A stretch of DNA of 64,000 nt from Nonomuraea candida (GTDB taxonomy: Bacteria; Actinomycetota; Actinomycetes; Streptosporangiales; Streptosporangiaceae): contig NZ_JOAG01000006.1 in NCBI RefSeq assembly GCF_000725485.1, forward strand, positions 124,001 to 188,000, given 5' to 3'. Position numbers and translations under genes: made by a program. Of the stretch, positions 12,568 through 20,906 are shown piece by piece (positions within the stretch are counted from its first letter, which is position 1; each line of letters starts with the position of its first letter). Under the pieces are notes generated by a model. The model made no database searches. It worked only from the letters and a program-made list of their open reading frames with translations, and was not told the DNA's origin.

Positions 12568-13221
12568 TCACTCCGTCGCGACCCAGTCGATGACGGGGGT
12601 GTCGCCCGAGACGAGTTCCAGCGTGCGGCGGGCCGTGCCGGGGTTCTCCAGCAGGGCCATGATGACGGCGGCCACGTCGTCGCGCGGCACCGAGCCCGGC
12701 GGCACCTCGGGCGCCAGCCGCACCAGCCCCGTGCCGGGCTCGTCCGTCAGGCGGCCCGGCCGCAGGATCGTCCAGGCCAGCCCGTCGCGGCGGCGCAGGT
12801 CCTCCTCGGCCTCGGTCTTGGCGGTGATGTAGGCGGCCCACACCTCGTCGGAGCCCGGCGCGGGTGGCCGGCCGGCGCCCATGGAGGAGATCTGGATGAA
12901 GCGCCGCACGCCCGCGCGCTCGGCCGCGTCGGCGAGCAGCACGGACGCGGCCCGGTCCACCGTGTCCTTGCGCGCCGCGCCACTGCCGGGGCCCGCGCCG
13001 GCCGCGAAGATCACGGCGTCGGCGCCCCGTACGATCCGCGTGACCTCCTCGACGTCCGCCCGCTCCAGGTCGCACACCACGGCCTGGGCCCCCGTGGCCT
13101 CGACGTCGGCGACGTGCGCCGGGTTGCGCACCAGCCCGACCGCGCCCGACCCGAGCCGGGCGGCCAGCCGCAGCGCGATCTTCCCGTGTCCACCCGCGAT
13201 GATGATCCGCATGTTCGTCAT
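12568..13221 (-). CDS. NmrA-like NAD(P)-binding protein
   Basis: About 217 residues. MRIIIAGGHGKIALRLAARL is a Rossmann GGxGxIA loop. Then come RFIQISSMGAG and AYITAKTEAEEDLR, with the YxxxK-like pair of atypical short-chain reductases, and LRPGRLTDEPGTG. These proteins act as NADPH-binding redox sensors or quinone/NAD reductases. The ATG at 13221 (MTNMR) or 13212 could be the start. Either leaves almost no leader to the divergent HAD gene. Confidence 0.8.
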   Translation of the reverse strand: MTNMRIIIAGGHGKIALRLAARLGSGAVGLVRNPAHVADVEATGAQAVVCDLERADVEEVTRIVRGADAVIFAAGAGPGSGAARKDTVDRAASVLLADAAERAGVRRFIQISSMGAGRPPAPGSDEVWAAYITAKTEAEEDLRRRDGLAWTILRPGRLTDEPGTGLVRLAPEVPPGSVPRDDVAAVIMALLENPGTARRTLELVSGDTPVIDWVATE

Positions 13222-13235
13222 GGTGTCATGGACGC

Positions 13236-13928
13236 ATGTACGACTTCCCGGAGGCACCCACGCCCGCGTTCCTGTTCGACCTGGACGGCACCCTGATCGA
13301 CAGCGTCTATCAGCATGTGGTGGCCTGGCGCCAGGCGCTGTCCGGGATGGGCATCGACCTGTCGGTGTGGCGCATCCACCGCCGGATCGGCATGAGCGGC
13401 GGACTGTTCGTCAGCGCGCTGCTGCGCGAGACCGGGCTCAAGCTGACCCGCGAGCAGATCGACGAGCTGCAGACCACCCACGCCGACGCGTACGAGCAGC
13501 AGGTCGGCTCGGTCAAGCCGCTGCCCGGCGCGACGGAGCTGCTGGCGGAGCTGTCGGCGCGCGGCGTGCCGTGGGCCATCTGCACCAGCGGGTACGCCCG
13601 CACCGCCCGTCTCGCGCTGGGCATGCTCGGCCTGCCGGAGGACACCCCGATGGTCACCCGTGACCTGGTGCGGCGGGCCAAGCCGGACCCCGACCTGTTC
13701 CTGGCCGGTGCGGCGCTGGTCCGGGTGGATCCGGCGCATGCCATGGTGGTGGGCGACAGCGTCTGGGACCTGCTGGCCGCCCGCCGGGCCGGCTCGCTCG
13801 GCATCGGGCTGCTGTCCGGCGGCTACGGCAGGGACGAGCTGGAGCGCGCGGGCGCGTTCCGGGTCTACTCCGACCCGGCGGACATGCTGGACCGGCTCGA
13901 CGAGCTCGGTGTCCGGCAGAGCGACTGA
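13236..13928 (+). CDS. HAD-family phosphatase
   Basis: 230 residues. FLFDLDGTLIDS holds the nucleophile and acid Asp pair of HAD motif I. CTSGYARTA is motif II, RAKPDPDLF is motif III and VVGDSVWDLLAARRAG is motif IV. The cap is of C1 alpha type, as in phosphoglycolate and beta-phosphoglucomutase-like enzymes. The substrate is unknown. The ATG lies 14 bases from the divergent NmrA-like start, and 6-phosphogluconate dehydrogenase follows after 62 bases. Confidence 0.85.
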   Translation: MYDFPEAPTPAFLFDLDGTLIDSVYQHVVAWRQALSGMGIDLSVWRIHRRIGMSGGLFVSALLRETGLKLTREQIDELQTTHADAYEQQVGSVKPLPGATELLAELSARGVPWAICTSGYARTARLALGMLGLPEDTPMVTRDLVRRAKPDPDLFLAGAALVRVDPAHAMVVGDSVWDLLAARRAGSLGIGLLSGGYGRDELERAGAFRVYSDPADMLDRLDELGVRQSD

Positions 13929-13990
13929 CGAGGGAATATCTCTGCGAACCACCGAGCTGGATCATGCGTATCCCTTGAAGAGGAGCTGAA

Positions 13991-15415
13991 ATGGACTTGG
14001 CAGACATCGGCGTCACCGGCCTGGCGACCATGGGGCGCAACCTGGCCCGCAACCTGGCCAGGCACGGCTACGCCGTGGCCGTGCACAACCGGTCGCACAG
14101 CCGCACGCAGGCGCTGGTGCGGGAGTTCGGCGGGGAGGGCACGTTCGTGCCGTCGGAAGACCTCGCCGGCTTCGTGGCCTCGCTGAAGCGGCCGCGGCGC
14201 GCGATCATCATGGTGAAGGCGGGGGCGGGCACCGACGCGGTGATCGACCAGCTCGCCGAGCTGATGGAGCCGGGCGACATGATCGTCGACGGCGGCAACG
14301 CGCACTTCGAGGACACCCGGCGGCGCGAGGCGGCGCTGCGCGAGCGGGGCCTGCACTTCGTCGGCACCGGCATCTCCGGCGGCGAGGAGGGCGCGCTGAA
14401 CGGCCCGAGCATCATGCCGGGCGGGTCGAAGGAGTCGTGGGAGGCGCTCGGCCCCATCCTCCAGGACATCTCGGCCAAGGTGGACGGCGTGCCGTGTTCG
14501 GTGCACGTGGGCCCCGACGGCGCCGGGCACTTCGTGAAGATGGTGCACAACGGCATCGAATACTCGGACATGCAGCTCATCGCGGAGTCGTACGACCTGC
14601 TGCGGCAGGCCCTGGGGGCGACGCCGGCCGAGCTGGCCGAGGTGTTCAGGGAGTGGAACCGGGGCGAGCTCGACTCCTACCTGATCGAGATCACCGCCGA
14701 GGTGCTCGACCAGGTGGACGCCGAGACGGGCCGGCCGTTCGTCGACGTCGTGGTGGACCAGGCCGAGCAGAAGGGCACCGGCCGCTGGACCGTGCAGAGC
14801 GCGCTCGACCTGGGCGTGCCGGTGACCGGCATCGCGGAGGCCACGTTCGCCCGCGCGCTGTCCGGGCATCCGGAGCAGCGGGCCGCGGCGCGCTCGCTGG
14901 CCGGGCCCGAGCTGTCCTCCGTCGGCGGGCGCGAGCTGATCGAGGACGTGCGCCAGGCCCTGTACGCCTCCAAGATCGTCGCCTACGCCCAGGGCTTCGA
15001 CCAGATGGCGGCGGCCTCGAAGGAATACGGCTGGGACCTCGACCTGGGCGCCATGGCCACGATCTGGCGGGGCGGCTGCATCATCAGGGCCAAGTTCCTC
15101 GACCGCATCCGGGCGGCCTACGACGCCAACCCGGGCCTGCCCACGCTGCTGGCCGACCCGACGTTCGCCGGCGCGCTGGAGGCTGCGCAGGACTCGTGGC
15201 GGCGCGTGGTCACCACCGCGATCCAGATCGGCGTGCCGACGCCCGGCTTCTCCTCGGCCCTGGCCTACTACGACGGGCTGCGCCGCGACCGCCTTCCGGC
15301 GGCGCTGGTGCAGGGACTGCGCGACTACTTCGGCGCGCACACCTACCACCGGGTGGACAAGGAGGGCACCTTCCACACCGACTGGTCCGGCGACCGCACG
15401 GAAAGCCCGGCGTAG
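13991..15415 (+). CDS. gnd: 6-phosphogluconate dehydrogenase, decarboxylating
   Basis: 474 residues, the length of the long dimeric NADP form. GLATMGRNLARNLARHGY is the coenzyme-binding loop. IVDGGNAHFEDTRRREAAL and GTGISGGEEGALNGPSIMPG are the substrate-loop motifs, and KMVHNGIEYSDMQLIAESYD holds the catalytic Lys. It oxidises 6-phosphogluconate to ribulose-5-phosphate with NADPH formation in the pentose phosphate pathway. An AAGAGGAG ribosome site precedes the ATG. The gene stands apart from the usual zwf/tal cluster. Confidence 0.95.
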   Translation: MDLADIGVTGLATMGRNLARNLARHGYAVAVHNRSHSRTQALVREFGGEGTFVPSEDLAGFVASLKRPRRAIIMVKAGAGTDAVIDQLAELMEPGDMIVDGGNAHFEDTRRREAALRERGLHFVGTGISGGEEGALNGPSIMPGGSKESWEALGPILQDISAKVDGVPCSVHVGPDGAGHFVKMVHNGIEYSDMQLIAESYDLLRQALGATPAELAEVFREWNRGELDSYLIEITAEVLDQVDAETGRPFVDVVVDQAEQKGTGRWTVQSALDLGVPVTGIAEATFARALSGHPEQRAAARSLAGPELSSVGGRELIEDVRQALYASKIVAYAQGFDQMAAASKEYGWDLDLGAMATIWRGGCIIRAKFLDRIRAAYDANPGLPTLLADPTFAGALEAAQDSWRRVVTTAIQIGVPTPGFSSALAYYDGLRRDRLPAALVQGLRDYFGAHTYHRVDKEGTFHTDWSGDRTESPA

Positions 15416-15486
15416 CCCTCAACCCTTCCGGCCCGGCCCGGCACGGGGCCCGGCGGGCCGGCGGGCGGCGCGTACCGGCCCGCCCC

Positions 15487-16260
15487 TCAGCCCTTCCGGC
15501 CCAGCACGGGGTTGGCGACCGCGGTCACCACGCAGAAGCCGATGGGTCCGGCGGTGTCGTGCATGGTCACCTGGCCCGCCGCGACGCCGCCGGCGCTCAC
15601 GTGCCCGGTCGACTCCACCCCGACCAGCTCGCCCTCGGGCAGCCTGGCCAGGGTCAGCGTGTAGTCGGCGTTGATGAAGCGCAGCCCGTCGGCCTGGGCG
15701 TTGGCCAGCGGGCTGGCGAAGTCGGCGGCCAGCGCGACGCGGACGAACGGCGTCAGCGGCTCGTCGTCCACCAGCGGGTGGCTCTCCCGCATCCACGCCC
15801 GGCCGGGCTCGCCGAACGGGCTCACCCACCACAGGTCGAACGGCGGCCGCCAGCCGTCGCCCGCGGCCGGCGGCTCCTGGGGCGGCGGCTCGTCCCAGGC
15901 GGGCGTGACGAGCGCCCGCCGGCCGTCGGGCTGCTCGCCCTGGCGCAGCAGCACGGCACTGGCCCGGCCGATCACGCCCTGCTCGGTGGAGAGGGTGGCG
16001 TCGGCCACCCTGATCCGGCGCCCGTCCCTGACCAGCGCCGTCTCCACGGTGACCGGCAGCAGCGGGCTGTTGCGGAACAGGTCGACGGTGAGCCGGGCGA
16101 AGTGCAGGCCGGGCTCGGCGTGGCGCTCCTCCAGGGCGCGGGCGGCCAGCCCGCCGAGCAGGCGGCCGTGCAGCATGTCGGAGGACCAGGGGCCGCGGGC
16201 GTGCGGGGCGGGGACGAACTCGTCCCCCTTGCGCGTGAAGAACGCTGACGTCGACGACAC
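15487..16260 (-). CDS. Acyl-CoA thioesterase-like protein (double hot dog)
   Basis: About 257 residues from a GTG at 16260. Two hot-dog halves are visible. The first includes GPWSSDMLHGRLLGGLAARA and LTVDLFRNSPLLPVTV. The second includes FVRVALAADFASPLAN and INADYTLTLARLPEGELVGV. This layout is that of acyl-CoA thioesterase II-like and TesB-related actinobacterial proteins. The substrate is unknown. The start sits 77 bases from the divergent PemK-like gene. Confidence 0.75.
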   Translation of the reverse strand: MSSTSAFFTRKGDEFVPAPHARGPWSSDMLHGRLLGGLAARALEERHAEPGLHFARLTVDLFRNSPLLPVTVETALVRDGRRIRVADATLSTEQGVIGRASAVLLRQGEQPDGRRALVTPAWDEPPPQEPPAAGDGWRPPFDLWWVSPFGEPGRAWMRESHPLVDDEPLTPFVRVALAADFASPLANAQADGLRFINADYTLTLARLPEGELVGVESTGHVSAGGVAAGQVTMHDTAGPIGFCVVTAVANPVLGRKG

Positions 16261-16336
16261 AGAATGAGATTCTAGACAAAGATCCTGGGCGCAGCGCAGG
16301 CCTCTCACGGGCTGGCCTGAGGCCCGGCCGGTCCGT

Positions 16337-16777
16337 ATGCTCCGGTGGATGCGTGATCCAGAAGAGGACCCCCGGCCGGTCCGGGGTGCGGTACGCGAGA
16401 TCCGTTCCCCGCGGGAGACCGTCACCCTGGCCTACTCCCCCGACCTCGACGGCCTGGCCGACCCTGGGGAGATCGTGTGGGCGTGGGTGCCGTACGAAGA
16501 GGACCCGTCGCGGGGCAAGGACCGGCCGCTGCTGATCGTGGGCCGCACGGGGCGGCGGCTGCTGGGGCTGATGGTGTCGAGCAGGGGCGGCGACGGGCCC
16601 GACTGGCTGGAGCTGGGGGCCTGGGACCGGGACGGCCGGGTGTCGCACGTACGGCTGGACCGGGTGTTCGTGCTGGACGAGGACGACATCAGGCGTGAGG
16701 GCGCGGTGCTCGACGGCGAACGCTTCGCCCGCGTCGCGGCCCGGCTCATGAAGACCCACGGCTGGAACGCCGGCTGA
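16337..16777 (+). CDS. PemK/MazF-like protein
   Basis: 146 residues. GEIVWAWVPYEEDPSRGKDRPLLIVGR matches the start of the PemK/MazF barrel, where a Pro-x-x-Asp loop follows a GE-V-W strand. GLMVSS and VSHVRLDRVFVLDEDDI follow. The family comprises mRNA-cutting toxins, but actinobacteria hold many stand-alone members of unknown activity. No small antitoxin gene lies next to it. The start may instead be the ATG at 16349. It is divergent from the thioesterase. Confidence 0.65.
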   Translation: MLRWMRDPEEDPRPVRGAVREIRSPRETVTLAYSPDLDGLADPGEIVWAWVPYEEDPSRGKDRPLLIVGRTGRRLLGLMVSSRGGDGPDWLELGAWDRDGRVSHVRLDRVFVLDEDDIRREGAVLDGERFARVAARLMKTHGWNAG

Positions 16778-16803
16778 CCGGAACTTTCTTGAGCGGGTGC
16801 CGG

Positions 16804-17970
16804 TTACCGGGGGTCCGGGTGTTCGGCGGGCGCGGGGCGGCGCAGCAGGGCGGCGGCGCGCAGGCCCAGCCAGGTCAGCAGGGCGAGCAGGCCGACCAGG
16901 ACGTACTCGATCGCGGGAATCCGGACCGGCTCGGCCACCGCGCCCGGGAGGTCGCCGCGCAGGCCGTACACGAGCGTGGCGGCGGCCACGTAGCAGGCGG
17001 CCAGCGCCCAGCGGGCGGCGGCCGGCAGGCCGAGCCCGTGCATCTGGGTGACGACGAAGACCCCGAGGAAGCCGAACAGGAACATCGGCCACATCCCGTC
17101 CGGCCCGGAGGTCATGACGGCCACCAGCGTGCCGTGCACGGCCACCGTGGCCTCCAGGGTGAAGGTCCACCAGCGGTTGGTGTGCGCGCGGGTGAGGAAG
17201 AGCGAGCCCTGCAGGAGCAGCAGGAACATGTAGAAGAAGCCGATAAGGTGGCCGGAGGTCGCCTCGGCCGGGTGGTACCAGAACGTGTAGACCGCCGCCC
17301 AGGAGAACAGGTAGCCGTGGTAGCGGCGGGCGAAGCCGGCCACGGCCCGGCCGAGGGGCGCGGGCCTGCCGAAGAACAGGCCGCGCCGCCGGTTCTCCAT
17401 CAGCAGCACGGCCACCAGCAGCAGGATCACCGAGCCCTGCGAGCTGAAGATCGACACGTCCTGCGCCAGCCCGTCGTAGAACAGGTGGGTCTGCAGGACG
17501 TGCAGCGCGATGAAGCCGGTGTTGACGGCCAGCGCGACGACGTTGACCCGGTGCAGGCCGCCGGTGTAGCGGCGGACCCTGGTCCGCGCGTGGTGGATGA
17601 GCCACCAGAACGCGATCTGGTGGGCGGCGTAGCCGAGCCAGGCCGACAGCCGGGTCCAGACGGTGGGGTCGGGGAGCTTCCAGTAGTACCAGGAGGCGCC
17701 CTGGTCGGGCAGCAACTCGATGCCCTGCAGCCGCCCGCCGAGCAGCCAGATCAGCCCCGTGATGGCGGCGCTGGCCAGCACGCCCAGCAGCAGGACGCGG
17801 CCGGGACCGAGACCGGGCAGCAGGCCGGGGTCCCCGGGCGGGCCCGGGTTGCGGGGCGCGCCGGGCGGTTGCGACCGTCCCGGGTCCCGTGGCGCGCCGG
17901 GGCGTGGGGACCGGCCGGGCTCCCGGGGCGGGCCGGGCTCGCGGGACGCCGTCGCCGGGCGCCGTGCCAT
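16804..17970 (-). CDS. Polytopic membrane protein
   Basis: About 388 residues. A Pro/Arg/Gly-rich cytosolic N-terminus of some 55 residues is followed by roughly nine hydrophobic segments, among them VLLLGVLASAAITGLIWLLG and IGFFYMFLLLLQGSLFL. Several His and Trp residues sit near membrane borders (HQIAFWWLIHH, THEATVAVHG-like). I do not recognise the family. It is divergent from the MarR regulator across a palindromic region, so it may be the regulated target. Confidence 0.7.
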   Translation of the reverse strand: MARRPATASREPGPPREPGRSPRPGAPRDPGRSQPPGAPRNPGPPGDPGLLPGLGPGRVLLLGVLASAAITGLIWLLGGRLQGIELLPDQGASWYYWKLPDPTVWTRLSAWLGYAAHQIAFWWLIHHARTRVRRYTGGLHRVNVVALAVNTGFIALHVLQTHLFYDGLAQDVSIFSSQGSVILLLVAVLLMENRRRGLFFGRPAPLGRAVAGFARRYHGYLFSWAAVYTFWYHPAEATSGHLIGFFYMFLLLLQGSLFLTRAHTNRWWTFTLEATVAVHGTLVAVMTSGPDGMWPMFLFGFLGVFVVTQMHGLGLPAAARWALAACYVAAATLVYGLRGDLPGAVAEPVRIPAIEYVLVGLLALLTWLGLRAAALLRRPAPAEHPDPR

Positions 17971-17991
17971 GAGGTCTCCGTCCTGAGGTCT

Positions 17992-18026
17992 TTCCATCAT
18001 GGAATGTTTCGATTATGGAATGATGG
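17992..18026. promoter_or_regulatory. Palindromic MarR-type operator
   Basis: TTCCATCATGGAA at 17992-18004 is a perfect palindrome, and CCATCAT (17994) is repeated inverted as ATGATGG (18020), giving two half-overlapping elements. It lies between the divergent membrane protein and MarR genes, where MarR regulators usually bind. Confidence 0.6.
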
Positions 18027-18054
18027 TCCTCATGGCAGCAACCCGGGGCGGACC

Positions 18055-18621
18055 GTGACGGCGCCGGACGCGTTCCGGCTGATGGTGATGATGCGCGCGC
18101 TGAACGTGGAGAGCGACCGGTTCGCCGAGCGCTTCGCGGCCCGGCACGGGCTGCACCGTACGGACCTCAACGCGCTGGTCGTCATCCTCGACGCGGCCCG
18201 CGCCGGCACCCCGCTCACTCCGGGCGGCCTGGGCGCGGCGCTCAACCTCAGCCCGCCCGCCACCACCGCCCTGATCGACCGGCTGGCGCACGCCGGGCAC
18301 GTGGAGCGGCGGCGCAGCGCCACCGACCGCCGCAAGGTCGAGGTCGTGCTCAACGAGCAGGCCGCCGAGCTCGCCCGCCGCTTCTTCGCCCCGCTGGGGC
18401 GGCACCTGACGGCGGCGATCGAGACGTTCACCCCCCAGGAGCGGCAGGTGATCGGCCGCTTCCTGGACGCCGGCATCCAGGCCACCGCGGCGGCCAGGGC
18501 CGAGACCGCCGGCCAGCCGGAGAAGACGCCCGGCCAAGCGGGAAGGACACCCGGCCAGCCGGAGAAGACGCCCGGTCAGCCGGGGAAGACGGCCGCCAAC
18601 TCCGGGACGCGGGCGCGGTAG
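18055..18621 (+). CDS. MarR-family transcriptional regulator
   Basis: 188 residues from GTG 18055. The winged helix is LHRTDLNALVVILDAARAG, then LTPGGLGAALNLSPPATTAL, then DRLAHAGHVERRRSATDRRKV, which holds the DRR wing motif. The last 40 residues are a degenerate GQPEKTP/GQPGKT repeat outside the fold, and they overlap the convergent GH4 gene by 46 bases. The likely target is the divergent membrane protein and itself. The ligand is unknown. Confidence 0.85.
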   Translation: MTAPDAFRLMVMMRALNVESDRFAERFAARHGLHRTDLNALVVILDAARAGTPLTPGGLGAALNLSPPATTALIDRLAHAGHVERRRSATDRRKVEVVLNEQAAELARRFFAPLGRHLTAAIETFTPQERQVIGRFLDAGIQATAAARAETAGQPEKTPGQAGRTPGQPEKTPGQPGKTAANSGTRAR

Positions 18622-19916
18622 CCGTCCAGCAGGCGGCGCGCCGTCGTCACCGAGTCCACCAGCGGATGCAGCGCGAACGCCGCCACCGCCAGCGGCTCCG
18701 ACCCGGTCAGCGCCGCCTCGATGGCCGTCTGCTCCACCGCCTTGACCTGCTGCGCCAGGCCCAGGAAACGGCCGGGCAGCGGGCGGGTGGCCAGCGGCCG
18801 CACGCCGGAGCCGTCCACCGCGCAGGGCACCTCCACGACGGCCTCCTCGGGCAGCCCCGGCACCGCGGCGCCGTTGCGCACGTTGAGGATCATGGTGGCG
18901 GGCTCGCCGCGGGCGATGGCCGCCATGAGGGCGAGCGCGATGCCCTCATAGCCCCCGGCCTCCAGGTCGGCCGCGTCGCGCTCGCCCGCGCCCGTGGCGT
19001 CGCGCGCCTCGGCCATGTACGTCGTGTCGCGCTCCCTGCGGGCCCGCCGCCACTGCGCCGCCGCGTCACCGGGCCGGGCCCGCACGCCGGCGTAGAAGCG
19101 TTCCTGCTGCTCCAGCAGCGACTCCCCGCGGGTGGGCCCGGAGCCGGCGGCCACCGACTCGCGCGCGAAGTAGTAGTAGTACAGGTACTCGTTGGGCAGC
19201 GCCCCCAGCGCCCGCACCCAGTCCGGGCCGAGCAGCCGGGCCTCCTCGACCCGCCGCAGCGCCGCGTCGTCGGCGAGCAGGCCGGGCAGCACGTCGCGGC
19301 CCTCGTAGGTGAGGTCGCACAACCAGCCGAGATGGTTCAGCCCCACGTAGCCGGGCGACACGCGCGCCGGGTCCAGCCCGAGCGCGGCGGCGGCCCGCCG
19401 GACCAGCCCGGCCGGCGAGTCGCAGATGCCGATCACGCGGTCGCCGAGCACGCGCCGCATGGCCTCGGTGACCATCCCGGCGGGGTTGGTGAAGTTGATG
19501 ACCCAGGCGCGGGGCGCGAGGGCGGCGATCCGCTCGGCCACGCGGACCGCGACGGGCACGGTGCGCAGCCCGTACGCGACGCCTCCGGGACCGGTCGTCT
19601 CCTGGCCGACCAGGCCCAGCTCCAGCGCCACCCGCTCGTCGGCGGTGCGGCCCGCCAGCCCGCCGACGCGGATGGCCGAGAAGACGAACGAGGCGTCGCG
19701 CAGCGCGGCGTCCAGGTCGGTCGTGGTGCGCACGCGGGGCGCGGCGTCGTGGCCGGCGGCCAGGTCGCGCAGCACGTGGGCGATGGTCTCCAGCCGGGCG
19801 GGCGAGACGTCGTACAGGACGACCTCCTCCACGCGCGGCCTGGCGGTGTCGCGCAGCAGCGCGCCGTACACGAGCGGAACCCGGAACCCTCCGCCCCCGA
19901 GAACGGCCAGCCTCAT
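18576..19916 (-). CDS. GH4 6-phospho-beta-glucosidase-like enzyme
   Basis: 446 residues. RLAVLGGGGFRVPLVYGALL is the NAD loop and GQETTGPGGVAYGLRTVPV the family block. NFTNPAGMVTEAM and GICDSPAGL follow, with GLNHLGW near the metal site. GH4 enzymes split phospho-glycosides by a NAD- and Mn-dependent redox mechanism in the cytosol. The start ATG was chosen at MRLAVLG, with a good AGGGGTGAGG upstream. In-frame upstream sequence reaches into the DeoR gene. It probably works with the PfkB kinase and ABC importer encoded divergently. Confidence 0.88.
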   Translation of the reverse strand: MRLAVLGGGGFRVPLVYGALLRDTARPRVEEVVLYDVSPARLETIAHVLRDLAAGHDAAPRVRTTTDLDAALRDASFVFSAIRVGGLAGRTADERVALELGLVGQETTGPGGVAYGLRTVPVAVRVAERIAALAPRAWVINFTNPAGMVTEAMRRVLGDRVIGICDSPAGLVRRAAAALGLDPARVSPGYVGLNHLGWLCDLTYEGRDVLPGLLADDAALRRVEEARLLGPDWVRALGALPNEYLYYYYFARESVAAGSGPTRGESLLEQQERFYAGVRARPGDAAAQWRRARRERDTTYMAEARDATGAGERDAADLEAGGYEGIALALMAAIARGEPATMILNVRNGAAVPGLPEEAVVEVPCAVDGSGVRPLATRPLPGRFLGLAQQVKAVEQTAIEAALTGSEPLAVAAFALHPLVDSVTTARRLLDGYRARVPELAAVFPG

Positions 19917-19972
19917 CCTCACCCCTTCACCTGAACGGGACCTCTTCTCCGGCGCCCGGCGGGCCCCGCGCC

Positions 19973-20773
19973 CTAGGCCAGCAGGACCTGGGTGCCCGCG
20001 GCCGCGCAGGCGCGCAGCGTCGGCTCGTCCGCGCCCTCGTTCGTGACGAGCACGTCGACGTCCTCGGGCCCGCAGACCCGCAGCGCGCCCGTGCCGGGGA
20101 ACTTGTGGCGGTCGGCGAGCAGCACCACCTGCCCGGCCGCGGCCATCATGGCGCGCTTGAGCGGCACCTCGGCGAGCGTGCTGTCCACGAGCTGCCCGTC
20201 GGGGCGCACGCCGCTGCACCCCAGGAACACCCGATCGGCCACCACCTGGCTCAGCGCCGCCTCGGTCAGCACCCCCACCAGCGAGTGGTACGGCCGCCGC
20301 AGCCTGCCGCCGAGCAGCAGCAGCTCGACCTCCGGATCGCAGCGCAGCACGTCGAACGCGGCGAGGCTGGAGGTGACCACGGTGACGCGGCGCCCGCGCA
20401 GCCGCCTGGCCAGCCGCATGGTGGTCGTGCCGATGTCGAGCAGGATCACCTCGCCGTCGCCGACCAGCCCGGCGGCGCGCGCGGCCACGGCCTCCTTCTC
20501 GCGCTCGTCGGTGGCGTCGACCGCGGCGAAGGGCCGCGCGGCGTCGGCGTCGAGCGCCACGTGCCCGCCGGCGCCGATGTCGGCGCCGGTGCCGGCGCGG
20601 GCCAGGGCGCCGCCGCGGACCCGGCGCAGGGTGCCGTCGCGGTCGAGCACCTCGAGGTCCCTGCGGATGGTGGACGGGCTCACGCCGAGCTGGCTCGCGA
20701 GATCGCGCACGCTCGTGGCCCCCGAGCTGCGGACGCGGCGCATGATCTCGGCATGCCTGAGGCGCTGGAGCAC
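19973..20773 (-). CDS. DeoR-family repressor of the second sugar locus
   Basis: 266 residues. LRHAEIMRRVRSSGATSVRD, then LASQLGVSPSTIRRDLEVLD and RRVRGGAL form the DNA-binding domain. LLDIGTTTMRLARRLRG and LLADRHKFPG belong to the sensor domain. A Gly/Ala-rich stretch at about 60-80 separates the two. It is cotranscribed with the GH4 gene and divergent from the PfkB/ABC operon across 133 bases that carry repeated GTAAAC elements. Confidence 0.9.
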   Translation of the reverse strand: MLQRLRHAEIMRRVRSSGATSVRDLASQLGVSPSTIRRDLEVLDRDGTLRRVRGGALARAGTGADIGAGGHVALDADAARPFAAVDATDEREKEAVAARAAGLVGDGEVILLDIGTTTMRLARRLRGRRVTVVTSSLAAFDVLRCDPEVELLLLGGRLRRPYHSLVGVLTEAALSQVVADRVFLGCSGVRPDGQLVDSTLAEVPLKRAMMAAAGQVVLLADRHKFPGTGALRVCGPEDVDVLVTNEGADEPTLRACAAAGTQVLLA

Positions 20774-20800
20774 GGCCGGATCCTATCAGTCAAAATCGCG

Positions 20801-20870
20801 CACAAGTAAGCATCTTCCATCAATCGCCCGCAGGTAAACACTTGAATCGGGCGAGTAAACGTGCAAGATT
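20801..20870. promoter_or_regulatory. GTAAAC repeats between divergent DeoR and PfkB genes
   Basis: GTAAGC-type at 20806, GTAAAC at 20834 and GTAAAC at 20855 are direct repeats, the last two 21 bases (two helical turns) apart. TTGAAT at 20842 could be a -35 element for the PfkB operon. These are likely operators for the DeoR protein. Confidence 0.5.
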
Positions 20871-20906
20871 GCGCACATCCCGGTGTGTCGAGGAGGACCC
20901 ATTCCC

